DNA from: Larus michahellis
Lineage: Eukaryota > Chordata > Aves > Charadriiformes > Laridae
NCBI RefSeq assembly: GCF_964199755.1
Contig: NC_133897.1
Span: 136,364,125-136,428,124 of the forward strand
Reading direction: 5' to 3'
DNA length: 64,000 nucleotides
Position numbers and translations under genes: made by a program. The notes beneath the pieces were generated by a model. That model saw nothing but the letters and a program-made list of their open reading frames with translations, made no database searches and was not told the origin of the DNA. This document shows, one piece after another, positions 41,708-53,209 of the stretch; the stretch's first letter is position 1; each line of letters opens with the position of its first letter.

Positions 41708-41884
41708 CTGAAAGTCAGGGATGCTAATACATTTCTTCGGGAAGAGCTATTAAGTGATGTGCGGAGACAGTTCATAGGGACTCACTTCGGGACCAGCAAG
41801 TGACTCCAGGATATTCTCCAAGAGACTTGCCAGTTTTGATACTTCTAATAAAGACAGATTTGTACCTGCTGGTTCAAGAGGCAA
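41708..41884 (-). other. Exon-like segment with good splice signals (unassigned)
   Basis: On the minus strand, a pyrimidine-leaning tract ending TTATTTGCAG (AG at 41886-41885) is followed by 177 bases and then CAG|GTGAGG, a near-consensus donor (41708/41707). The first 44 codons after the acceptor read like ordinary protein (Leu/Glu/Ser-rich, for example VSKLASLLENILESLAG) and end at a TAA at 41752-41750, inside the segment. A coding internal exon is therefore impossible in that frame, and the other two frames close sooner. It could be a non-coding RNA exon, a decayed exon or chance. It lies downstream of PEX2 on the same strand. Confidence 0.22.
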
Positions 41885-42315
41885 CTGCAAATAACAGAAA
41901 TTTGGCAGGCTGCTGATAAACACATTTGATGTCAAATAATATATTGCGGCGCAGTATCTGCAAGCAGTTGCTCTGAAGTCTGTTGACTCACAGAACAGTA
42001 GCAGAATTAATGAAGTTTTGGGCTGCCCAAAGATACTTACGAGCCCGCTAACTATATTTAATTGCATCAGATGAAAGCGTTGTGTGTCACTCTAAAGATC
42101 AAAACTTAGAATTTAAGATCTTCAAACAAATAGGCTGGTGGGTTGTTTTAATCAGACACTGAAGAATGTAATAAACCATTTCATAAAAGTAGATCAAAGA
42201 TGTTGGATCAGTTGTTACCATACTATTTTTGGGACTGACTATTGATGATAGCGAATCAAGAACACAGCCATCATAAAGCTATTTACTCAATTTAACTGTG
42301 TAAGTTTTTGAGAAT

Positions 42316-42321
42316 TTTATT
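42316..42321 (-). terminator. Candidate PEX2 polyadenylation signal
   Basis: An AATAAA hexamer on the minus strand, about 1.3 kb beyond the PEX2 stop codon. It is a plausible end of the 3' untranslated region, but similar hexamers are frequent in AT-rich DNA (another at 41342-41347), so the choice is a guess. Confidence 0.2.
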
Positions 42322-43629
42322 TAAGAGCCAAAAACGGATGCACTGTATTTTTGGGTTAATGAGACACTTCTGGGTAAGACTTTCTGTTAAAAAAGGACTG
42401 CAATTTTGAAAAAAATAATAAATCTTATAAAACCAGGTCAGAGAATAAGTGGATGAAGTGTTAAAACGGAATAATAAAAACACTGATACATTGGAAAGCC
42501 AACAGAGAAAGCAAATAGTAAAAACCAGGAAGAGTTACCTATTTTTTTTTTAATATGTCTACATGCACATAGCTGCGTTTGATCTTTTTTCTGTGTGGTC
42601 TTGAGCCGTTAGCGAGGTTTGGCAGTCACCTTGACCACACCAAACAAAAAAAGAGTGGCAAGTCCCAAAGACAGCATCTTGTGAGTAAACAGTTTTCTCC
42701 AGTGCCTCTGACTCAGAAGAATGTGGATTACCTTGGGCAGCTGCCACATCCCAATGGATGATGAGTGGACTGCATCCCTCAGCTTTATAGGGAAGAAGTG
42801 GGAGGTGGTCATATGTACATCATTGAAGATCACAGACATATAGTTGAGTGAGAAAATAAGTCTGGACATCTCATGAAGGTCTAGAAGGTGCACTGTATTT
42901 GCACAGGAAGTGCTTATATCTCCTGTAGGCACATGGTAGCTATGGAGTATCTGTCTGTCCAGTAGATAGATCACTTAAAGCTTATGGTCTATCAATAAGA
43001 GAGCAATTCTGAATTAGAGAAAGAGTATGTCCTGTTATGGTGGCTGAATACAATGAGAACTATTAATAATCTTCTGAGATGACAATTCATCTTACGCCTT
43101 TCCTTTTCACAGTGGAACATCTGACTGGGAAATCAAATTTAAAAATATACAAATTTAAAATGACTCTTCAGGCACGACAAGGATAGCTTTCCCACAAAAT
43201 CCATCTCCTAGCTAAGTTAATAATGGCAGAAGCTTTTAAAACAAGGTTGAGAAAATCCACAAAATGGATAAAAGGTTATTGGGCTTCTTTGCTATCTTTG
43301 AGGGAAGTATATAGCATGCAGTTAGGAAGTGGCAGGCTGAAAGACTCGGGATCTAAGGACGGACTTGACAACACAGGGGTACCAAACTAGGATCAAGTAG
43401 CCTGAGAAAGTAGAAGAGTTGGTGAAATCCTTTCTTTTCTTTCCTTCCGAGGCAAGCTGGCACTGTTACTCAGTAAAAAAAAAAAAAAATAATACCAGTA
43501 AAGACATGTGTTACAACAGAGTCTCCAAAAGCATCTTTAAGCTGTCTGTTTACAATAGTTTCTGAATTTTTCCATTAATCTCTGCAACATAATATTTCAT
43601 GTACAGTACAAAACCAAATCAACTCCCTA

Positions 43630-44544
43630 TCAGGCATGCAATTCCGTCATTTCAATTTTATATCTCAGTGGCTGAAGACTGTGTACCTCTGAGCCACATT
43701 TAGGACACGTAAAATACATATCAAATAAGTAGTTACTTTTAATACAATAGTAACAAAAAATATGTGAACAGCCTATGGTATGAGGCATGGTAGGCCATTC
43801 CCCACATAGTGAACATTCCTTGCCGTGAGCTGCTAATGTGTTTTCACTATTGGAAAGACCTGCAATAGGCGAACACCAAGAAGAAATTTTAAGTTTTAGT
43901 TTCTGTACATTAATAAGTGGTAGCAGATAGATCAGAAATTCAGCAAAGCCATGCCATAAGAGCTCCCTATTCATGTATTCAAATCCTACCTGACGAACAC
44001 TTTGCGGCTTGCAAAAAACTGACCTAATTCCTAGAATGCGTTCTGTAAGTGTTGCAAATGTTCCTTTCTGAAGAAAAATCAGAAAATTTAGAAGTCCGCA
44101 AAGTTTAAGAAGTCCAGATCCAAAGTTAATATAAGGCTTAATTTTGCAGAAAGACTGCAGTTGACGATTGCTAAATAAATCATAACATCTTTCTTCCAGC
44201 CATCTTCCACCAACAGTCAAAATAAGATACCATAACTTCTGGTGCTTGCTCAGAGGCTGGTATTTCTCTGTCTGAGATAAGTTATTCTTGTACTGAATAT
44301 TCAGAATAGCCTGTCCCACGGTTGCATTCTTGGAATAGATTGTGAATCTCCATAATATAAGCCATAAAAATGCTTTTACTTCTGGTTCAAAGTGAGCTAA
44401 CACCCCTGGTTTAAATCCATGAAAACAGCTGGTAAACTGGGACCACACTAGTTGTTCCAGGGCTTTGTTGAGTTCAAGAGCATCAAGTTGGCTTATTCTG
44501 AGCACAGGATTCACACTCCTTTCCTTTCCAGTGCTGGAAGCCAT
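43630..44544 (-). CDS. PEX2: PEX2, peroxisomal E3 ubiquitin ligase
   Basis: Peroxisome biogenesis factor 2 is a multi-pass peroxisomal membrane protein. With PEX10 and PEX12 it forms the ubiquitin-ligase and retrotranslocation complex that ubiquitinates the import receptor PEX5 so it can be recycled. The frame encodes 304 residues, close to the 305 of human PEX2, in one uninterrupted exon. I recognise the family from long near-identical stretches such as [20 protein letters not shown] (18-36), [13 protein letters not shown] (112-124) and [19 protein letters not shown] (187-205). Hydrophobic helices occupy much of 55-215. The C-terminal C3HC4 RING is complete: C244, C247, C259, H261, C264, C267, C280, C283. 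I chose the ATG at 44544 because it follows the splice acceptor and has a good context (G at -3 and +4). An apparent 11-codon upstream extension reads into intron and begins at GTG. Two adjacent stops (TGA TAG) end the gene. No disabling change is seen. Confidence 0.98.
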   Translation of the reverse strand: MASSTGKERSVNPVLRISQLDALELNKALEQLVWSQFTSCFHGFKPGVLAHFEPEVKAFLWLILWRFTIYSKNATVGQAILNIQYKNNLSQTEKYQPLSKHQKLWYLILTVGGRWLEERCYDLFSNRQLQSFCKIKPYINFGSGLLKLCGLLNFLIFLQKGTFATLTERILGIRSVFCKPQSVRQVGFEYMNRELLWHGFAEFLIYLLPLINVQKLKLKISSWCSPIAGLSNSENTLAAHGKECSLCGEWPTMPHTIGCSHIFCYYCIKSNYLFDMYFTCPKCGSEVHSLQPLRYKIEMTELHA

Positions 44545-44577
44545 CTCTTCACAAAAACACTTTCTAGGAATAAACAC
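44545..44577 (-). other. PEX2: 3' splice site and short 5' UTR of the PEX2 coding exon
   Basis: On the minus strand the tract TTTGTGTTTATTCCTAG ends at 44564. Nineteen exonic bases (44563-44545) then lead to the PEX2 ATG. The tract is pyrimidine-rich with a CAG-like TAG acceptor, and its position matches vertebrate PEX2, where upstream exons are non-coding and the whole coding region lies in the last exon. Confidence 0.8.
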
Positions 44578-46806
44578 AAATAGATTTCAGTATAATAGAG
44601 CATTTCCTACTTTTATTTTTATTAAAGATAACAAAGTTGCAGTATAACAGCAATAAACAAGAAATAACAAAACAGCTTCTTCAGAATGCTGTATTAATAT
44701 GCTACAAGTCCTTATAAGAAGCTTGATGTTAACAGTAAAAAACTTCATCTCAAAAGAAGTTATATTGGACTATTTCTCACAAACAGTAACATTTGTATTT
44801 TGTTATAGACAAGTGTTTAACCCCTCCCAAATATTTAGAAAACTACACAGATTTAGCATTTGACTGTGTAAATAAAAAAAAAATTACTGGACATAACTGT
44901 AATATTTAATTGGAACTTAAAATAGAAGACCAGAAACAAGAACTGTAAAACTATATGGTGTTTTACAGAGAAATAGGGAAAATGAACGTAATAACTAAAA
45001 TCTAGAAGAGAACAGTGGGTTGGACAGAAAATATTGCTATATGAATACTTCAGCAGCTGCGGCTGAAAGTAAAATCTTAGAAATACTAACAAATTTAAGT
45101 ATTACATACAGAAAGATATGGCTGTAAATTAAGGTGGGAATGATAAAACTTGCTGAATAAAGGTAGTGATTAGTTTAGAGAAGAATCATTATATGAGATT
45201 AAAGAAATATTCAGCATTCAGACATAAATTATCGTACAGTACATCCCTGAAGCCTGCATATATTTTCTAGAGTCTTTTGACAGGTGCAGGATTGTGCTAC
45301 TTGTCATATAACAAATTTCCTGGCAAGATGATTAATGTATACCAGCAACTTCAACAAATGCATACTCTTCTTCTTCAAGCATTACAGAGAAAAATAAAAA
45401 TATTGTTAAAAATTGCTTGGTTTAATTGTTATTGTAGCTGGAATTCTGTGACTAGGAAAATAAATGTAATAAATTGCAAGAGCAAAATATGGTAACACCT
45501 CATTAATGCAAAATTATGGGGTAATTGAGTTTTTGTTCCTTTTGTCCACATAAAAACCCCAAAGTGTTTTAGGAGAAGTGGTATATTACAGGTAGTATGC
45601 ACCATATTTCACTTTCTAAACCAGATGCTTTACATAACAGACAAGCAAGGGTCAACAGCCTCCTGGAGAGAGTACTGAAGAAGGTACTTCAAATCCTTAT
45701 TTATAAGAGGAAAATCTGCTACAACACAAGACTGCTTTGAATAAAAGATGCCATATAGGATCCTATACAGGAGTGGTTGCTAATGAAGATAAGAATACTA
45801 AAAAAAATTAATTTCTCCAAAACAATAACTCTTTGCTGAAACAAAGAGCGCCAAAAGTTTTAAAATCCATTACAAAGCATTATTTGTAGCATTCCTACTG
45901 TTTTCTGTACCTATAGTTGGTCATGGCTGTAAGGAAAATACCATGCAAAGCTAACGCGAAAGACAATTTTGTTCCTAATGTATGTTGTATAACAGTAGTC
46001 TCCAATTTACTAAGACTGGCTATATGGGTAGAGCATACAATAGCTCCACTATGTTTCTTTAAACTCCTCCTTCCCCATTACCAAGCAAAATATGGCTGAA
46101 GGCAGTACAAGGCCGCCTCCGGGCAAACAGCTATGGTGTTCATTGCATCAACCCGCACTGGCCTGACAAGCCCATACACAAGGGTATACAAAGGCAGTAT
46201 ACCCAAGCCTGGCTCATTCATGCTTCTGCCTTTTCTAGAATAAGCAGAGGCACAGCAATGTGGCTGGAAAGCTTTATCCACTATCATCCCAATACCGTAC
46301 CTCCTCCACTTTGAGATCAAAGGATCAATTCAATCCCTGTTGGATCTTGCTGTATCACTTCAACAATTCCAGCTGAAATGACTATCTACCTTCCTACCCC
46401 TCATCTTCTCATCCCACTACCCTTTTAGGAACCACAGCCACTGATAATCATCTGCTCTGGAACTTCTCACTCCGGTTTGGCGCTATTCACTCATAATCCC
46501 TACAAGTCTATTGTCTTCTTCCCTTCTCCTAACACCTCAGTCCTTTCTACTCATTTCACTCCATTCTATTCATTTCAGTTACACTCCTACTAGTGTACTA
46601 TGCAATTCCCAATACACAAAATCTCCTTCCAAAATTCTAGTTATTTGAAAGGGACATCTTAACAAACTGCTTCCTTGATCCATCTACTAAGACAATTTTC
46701 CAACATCAGTTCTACCATCTTTTCCAGCTGTCTTCCATTACCCCAGGTGCTATGAGAAATTGCTGTTATAGATTTCTCATAAAGTAGGCTAAATCTGTGC
46801 ATATTT
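44578..46806. other. Intronic DNA, nothing recognised
   Basis: AT-rich sequence upstream of the coding exon. Between about 46,080 and 46,300 the base composition is richer in GC and the sequence looks less random, but I recognise neither gene nor repeat. Confidence 0.5.
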
Positions 46807-46824
46807 CCCCCCCCCCCCCCCCCC
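46807..46824. repeat. 18-C homopolymer
   Basis: Eighteen consecutive C on the plus strand. If PEX2 is transcribed across it, the nascent RNA carries 18 G, which can form a G-quadruplex. Exact length is often unreliable in assemblies. Confidence 0.95.
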
Positions 46825-46869
46825 GGTATAGTCAGATTATCTAAAGAAACCTCAGCAAGTGAGGAATGT

Positions 46870-47610
46870 GTTATCAGAAACCTTCAAGGTTCAAGGAAAA
46901 TGTGTCAAATACACAGGATTATGATGGATCATAAGATCCACAAGAAAACCCATGGATCACTATAGGCTGGGAGTTGACTGACTGCATAGCTGCTTTGTGA
47001 AAAAGGACTTGGGGATTCTGGTAGGCAGCAAGCTGAACACAAGTCACCAATGCAACCTTGTGCTACTAACGCCTACCGGAGTGCGTTAGCATGCCCGTAG
47101 CTAGCAGACTGAAGGATGTGCTTAATCTCCTCTACTTGGCATTGCTAAATCTACACCTGGGATGCTATGTACAGTTTTGCCTCTTTTCTATCTATAGTAA
47201 AAACCAAGTGTCAACAAACTGAAAAGAATTCAGCCACTAATATCATCAGGGAGCCCCTACACCTGATATATGAGGAGAGCTTGAAGGAACTCAGATTGTC
47301 CAAGTTGAAGATAAGGCAGCTAAGAAGTGATCTAATAGTAATCTTCCAATACCTAAGGGTTACAGAGAAGATTAAGTCAAACCTTTCTATGAGGTGCAAT
47401 GAAAGAAAGAAGGCAACTGGCTGTAAGTTGCTACATGAGAAATTTCAATTGGACATAAGAGAACCGGAACAGTTTGTCTAGAAGGGCTGTGAAATCTGCA
47501 TCCCTGGAGATTCTTAAAACTTGACTAAACAATGTCCTAGGGTACTTCTTCTAGCATTGAATTTATCCCCAGTTTTCACAGGAGGATGGACTAGATGTGG
47601 TAAAGATTTT
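46870..47610 (+). mobile_element. Old, strongly diverged CR1 remnant, sense
   Basis: This is a degraded CR1 copy. The most telling part is 47,167-47,481, whose frame reads YEESLKELRLSKLKIRQLRS, then DLIVIFQYL, then GCKLLHEKFQLDIRE. These phrases parallel the CR1 ORF2 C-terminus ([20 protein letters not shown] and so on). Upstream, the gtgaaaaaggacttggggat and gctgaacacaagtcaccaat phrases match the preceding CR1 region. Downstream, catccctggagattcttaaa and ggatggactagatg match the 3' part. Many indels are present. It lies antisense to PEX2. Confidence 0.82.
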
Positions 47611-49984
47611 CCCCAGAACTTGGAGCTTGACCTTCCCAGAAATCTGTGCATGCCTCATTGTCTAACAAATTAATTGATTTGTGACAATACATGTTCATGA
47701 TCCTTTGCAGAACCCTGTCTGAAGGAAGTAACCTCAGTGAACCTGTCAGTGGGGGTTGGAACTTTGTACACAGAAAATGGAAACCACTTTTGAACAAACA
47801 AGTCCAACCACTGTTTGTTAACCTTTGAAATTTTTCAAAATCCAACAAGTGTCATTTTTTTAAAAAAACAGAATCAACACCATATATACTGTTTAAGTCA
47901 CATACGTCTCTAACTGAATTATGAACTAGCAGATTGATTCAACTTTGAAATCACTTTTATACAAACTATATGGAAAAGGAATATCAGATAAAAACATAAG
48001 CAACTACTAATAAAGATGTACTCCTTTAAAATCCTTTAAATTATGCTTATAATATAGCTATGGAAGCAAAGCTTTCTTTTTGATGAACAATTAGGTAAGC
48101 ACTCTCAACCTAAGCAATAAAACTGGGCATTTTTTCTGAAGCTCTTTGTGGCTAAGGAACACTGGAAGTTTGCCATAGGCTGTGGTGTTAGCTGGACCCT
48201 GCAAGTTACTAAAGATTATATCCATATAGCTTTGATTTTAACGTGTAAGCACATTTCAGTGTGCTCACTGTTACATACAGGCTGACATGTTTTGCTGTAC
48301 GCTATGCTTACTTCTGAACTGACAAGGTTTTACTGCACTTATAGGGTAGATACTTCCCACAGAGAAACATTAAAAGGGAAAGTTTGAAATCTGTATGAAA
48401 AATACTGGCAATTGTCCTAATGATGTGGAAAACAGCACCTGTTTCTTTGAGAGAAGAGGCCTAAATTCTCTCTCTATTTTGTGATAGTAAGGAATTGTCA
48501 TTATATTCTTTATCTATGGTGTCCATTTTTTCAGGTGATAATAAAAAAAAATAATATAATAAAGTTCACTTATTTATTTCTTTCTCTATACATAAGTCCA
48601 TTCAGTTCATACTGTTTTCACAAATAGTGGTCCTGGAGTCGGAATAATTGAGACTCTGGTTTAAAACTAGATAATAAGCACAGCCTGTAAATGTCAAGAC
48701 ATTTAACTTGTACTTTTTAATGTTATTTTTGCATTCCATATTCTGCTGAGCTACACAGACTATAAAGAAAATGTTGTTTTCCCCTCCATGTTCCTGCACT
48801 GAATTCTATTTGTCATGTCCTTACTGTTTTAACTCTCTTATTCGGTCTACTTTAAATTTTTTAAAACTCAAGAACTCAGAATTGTAGACCCAGTAATGGA
48901 AGAAACAAGTATCAACACTCAGGTAAGGATGCCATCAGGCTTAGCTTGTATGATCAGTATTGAACAGTCAAGAATCAGGTGAAAATACATAATAAATCCT
49001 ATGTGTGATTAACTTGTTACATAAATAAACTTTAAGACAAAACACTAAAGACTACTACTTGAATGGTTCTCCCTTGATTTTACACCATCACAGATATTGC
49101 AGAGAAAAAAAATAAAAAACTGCCTCACAGAAAAAAAACCCACACAGAACATTTCTTTCTTTAATAACCTATAGTTTGTCTGTTGGGTTTTTCTTAAACA
49201 AAACAAATGAACAATCCCACTTGTATAGTACACTGTGCAACAAAAAAAAATAATTATTGTATATCACCAGGGAAAGAGGAATTTCTTCTGGTATATGTTA
49301 GTGCTGTTATCGAGCATTGTACAAATTATGAATGAATATATTTTATTTGGAAACATGTTATTGACAGAAATCTATCAATAGTAATGTGAGTATTGTCAAC
49401 AGCTTGTCAATATTAATGTAATTATGATTAAGGGGATAACATGGATTTTAGCTATAATACCAAGTAACATCTCCTGCATTGCTGCTATCAATATAAGCAT
49501 TATTATTGACCTGTTCTGGGACTATCAGTACGAGATGTATTACCATCAGGCATATCTGTCAATGCATTCTGCCCACAAAAATTCTACATTTAAATTTACA
49601 GGTCTGTAAACTTTGCCTGCAGAAATATACAAATCCAAGTAACCTCTAGGGTGTCATTTTTTCCACAGGGCTATTCCACTGTGGATGAGTAATCAAGGGG
49701 TTTCTACTATCTCAGTGTTACTGCAATCACATTCCCTGCTTTTCTAGCACAACCATTAGAAGACAGACAGACATATACTATATGCAGAAGCTTCAAAATA
49801 TTTTTAAGTTTTGTCAAAACACTTTTTGGGAAGCCAAATAAAAATATACTTTATTAAACCAAAAATGAACTTTGTTCCTTACTGCTCTAACTTAAAATTG
49901 CATTTAGAATGAAAGAATTAGCACACCCATTCACTTCACTGAGTTCAGACTATCTAATCCTAACTCAGCATGAATGCAGGCTCA
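47611..49984. other. Intronic DNA, nothing recognised
   Basis: AT-rich, with short frames only. No exon, RNA gene or named repeat can be supported. Confidence 0.5.
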
Positions 49985-51650
49985 AGAATATCTTGACAGA
50001 TGTTTAACTACCAAGAAAGCCTATTCCACACTTTCTCTAGGTACTCTATTCCAGTTTTTTACGGCCCTAATAATTACAAAGAATTTTTTTCTCATATTCA
50101 ATCTAAAGCATCTTTATTAGACATAAAGATGGTTTTCATTCCACAGGAGAAAACAATAACAACAATGGAGAAGAATTTCCAGTTTATCTGCATCTTCTCA
50201 AGAGGAAAAAGCAGTGACGCATGGGAGGGGACCAACTACATACTGAAGATTTGTCAAACTAGACAACGTCCTCTTTCCTACAACATGCCTGGTATGGTCC
50301 CCCAGAAAAAAGAAACCAACCACCTTTACTTTTTTCCAGCAGAATAGTTAGCATTTACCCTGAGGTCCACTGTATCTTTAGATCTTCTTCTATCTCCTGT
50401 TTTTATCTCCTATCTTTTTCTGTTTCCTGTTTTATATTCATGTATTTGTGTTCTTCCTCTTAAATGCAGTGCTTCACACTTGCCTGCATTGTTTTTCATC
50501 TTGTTCATTTCCGAGACTCTCTCCAAATTCATCACTGTTTTGGATTCAGATCTCACGTTCAAAACAAAGGGGAAAAAAAAAACCACAATAACCCCAAACT
50601 TTCTACCCCTCTCCAGCTTAGTATCATCAGTAACTTCTGTAAGTGTGCATTCTCTTCAATCATCTCACTCATTTAATGCCTTTTCATCTAGACAGGCTAC
50701 TATAGGTAATTACTCTGTAAAGACAATTTTTCAACTTGATGCTGATAATATCAGCACCTAATGCAGATAGTATCTATATTACGTTTCCTTAGCTTGCTTA
50801 TGTAGGGAAAAAGACTTTATTAAAATCAAGCTATACTGTACCTAAAGTTTTCCTCTTACTTACTGAGCTTCTTCTCTAAGAGGAGAAAATAGATCAAGGT
50901 TTCTTATGAACAGGTCATGTCAAATGATACCAGCTGTTTTATAATTGCTCTTCTGCACATTTTTACATACAAATTAATTGCTAAACTGCTACTGAATCTT
51001 TATTTGGTATCAAAACCGACAGCTTCAATAATTCTCTTAACAGAAGAATAAAGAGACACAAAACCACACACACAAACCCATTTCACTGGCTATTTTCACC
51101 CTCTGGGACATTAAATAAATAAATATATAAAATCAGTGGTGCCTAATTCCTCAATCATTCTAGGATGAATTTTATTAGGATTTGCCACTTGAGCACATCT
51201 ATATTAAGATTCCTTAGGCTATTCTTTCTGTGCTTTGGTTCCACTCTTATTTCCTGTCTCAGATTAATTTTATGAAAGCAGCAGGTCACAATATATCTCT
51301 TTTATAAAGTATGAAGTAAAGAATCAGTCTTTGAAAATCTGTTACTTGTTCTCCTTTCTTATTTAATAACAGATCTAGGTAATGGACCTATCCCTTTGTG
51401 ACTCCTCTTACTTAGATTTTCAGAACCTTTCATTGATTCTTTTCTTGTGCTTTGTAAATTGAAACTTATTTTATTCTTTAGAGTCACTGATTTTATTCTT
51501 ACATTCCTATGCTATTCCTTTACATTCATTGCTAACCATGTTGCATTATTTTTGCCTTTTGATTTCCAGGCCAGTGAAGAATTCTTGATATATAAAGTCT
51601 CCTTGACATTAATTATTATTATTTTAGTTTAGTATTATAAACTGTCTCAT
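49985..51650 (-). mobile_element. Ancient CR1/L3-like LINE remnant, antisense
   Basis: The plus strand resembles the complement of a very decayed CR1-like LINE. Near 50,020-50,110, cctattccacactttctcta, attccagttttttacggccc and attcaatctaaagcatc parallel the antisense 3' region of CR1 (ctgttccag..., ...aatctaaatct). Further right, cagcttagtatcatcagtaa (50,616-50,635) matches the antisense of the FADDTK-region phrase, and gtttcttatgaacaggtcat (50,899-50,918) matches the RT region. No frame survives. The right boundary is a guess and the family could be L3. Confidence 0.5.
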
Positions 51651-53159
51651 CTCAAAGAAAAAAGTACATTAAAGATAACCATTTTTTAGTCTTTTCAACA
51701 GACTAGATTCTGCCAAGTCCCAGCATTCAGATCTATGGCCCAGGCAGGGGGAAGCAGTATGTGGTGGGCATGCTAGGGATCACACACACTCTCTGCAGAC
51801 AACATTACCAACACACAGTTCCTCTTTTCTTCAGGAGCTACAACACATTTGGTATTGTGCCTTCAGTGTTGCCATACTTGGTGTGTCTGAGAGAGAGAGA
51901 AAGCCATACCCTTGGTCTCCTACCCCTCCTTTTATGTTCACAAGGTTAAGATATCAATAGATAGCAATGAATACCATCTTTCGACCAACCACAAGAATGC
52001 TGAGATTTTTTTTTTTTTAACTGGGAGATGGAGATTTTTTGAGTTGTTTTTGTGCGTGTTTTTTTGGAGAAAATGTATTCCATTTAACTGTTCTTTTCAG
52101 TTACTCTCAACAGCAGAGGATATTTTAGATGTCAATTTGAAATCAATAAACTTTAAAGATGAAAAATCAAAGTATATGTACCCAGTTAATTTTAAAATCT
52201 TCCTTTACATCAACTCTCATAATAAAACACAGAACCCGGACACCAGCTGCTCAAAGCCTCATGTCTTACCATTAATTCTCATCTCTTTCTTGCTCATCAA
52301 GTGTAGAGAGAAGTATCCTCAGATCAAAGTCTAACTGGGAGCCCCAACTGTGTTGTCTCTTAATCACTGTAAAATTAACTTATCACTATATCATTACCTC
52401 AAATAACCTTACAAAAGATTGATTTTGTATTACTGTCTGGATTTCTATATACTTCAACTAAATACCTATCATTTTGTAAAGAACATAAAACGATTCTTTA
52501 ACCATTTCGAATAGCTACTAACAGTAACTGAAAAACCAGTAACACACTGCAATCACAGAAAATACTAATTTCTTACATTCCTGGGAGGCAGGACTATTTC
52601 TCAAAATAGACAAAGTAAAGGAAAACACTGAATGACTGACTGTGTGACAAATCAATCCCATAGAAAATTAAGATTTTCACTATGGAGTTCAGTGTGCAAC
52701 TAGTAACAAATGCCAGAATCCTAAATGTTACAGTTACATTTAATGTTGAAAACCAAGTACAAAACAAAGATACATTCAGATCACAGGTTGCTTTTCCAAC
52801 TTTAACTCAGTAAACTTAGATTTCATAAAATGGGATACAAGAGATTAGCCACTGATGAATGCCTGAAGACAACAAGAAAACCTAACAATAGCTCATTGAT
52901 TTATCTTCCATAAGCTACCTGCCAGAGTCAAAATATTAGGGCTTCAAGTTACAAAATCAAAACCAGCTCAGAAGAGCCAGAATTGATACAACAGTAATGA
53001 AGAGCAGTAGGAAAGTGCTGCACTGTTAGTAGCTGTACATCAGTCATTTCTGTCACTATTTGATGGAAACTGAAAATTCCGTGTCAGTATAATACATTCT
53101 CTCGATGAACACTAGCAACCAAGACTATTATTGGCCACAGTTAAAGATACTCTGAATGC
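51651..53159. other. Intronic DNA, nothing recognised
   Basis: AT-rich sequence with a GA run near 51,890. A 140-codon frame (51912-52334, plus) spans a T run and shows no family resemblance. Confidence 0.5.
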
Positions 53160-53209
53160 TAAGAGTGCTCACTGACTTCAGAAAAAATTGTGATCAGTCA
53201 GCACTCTTA
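53160..53209. repeat. Short inverted repeat (16-bp stem, 18-base loop)
   Basis: The arms taagagtgctcactga (53160-53175) and tcagtcagcactctta (53194-53209) pair over 16 bases with a single C/C mismatch, leaving an 18-base loop. The stem is shorter than a usual microRNA precursor. It might instead be a DNA-transposon terminal remnant or chance. Confidence 0.75.

Noticed and set aside
42609..42974. 121-codon minus-strand frame between PEX2 and the exon-like segment
   Set aside because: It has no family resemblance. It lies within what may be the PEX2 3' untranslated region or just past it, and T-rich sequence explains its hydrophobic end.
44545..44577. Eleven-codon N-terminal extension of PEX2
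   Set aside because: It starts at GTG, not ATG, and crosses a clear splice acceptor. The ATG at 44544 matches the family N-terminus in position and context.
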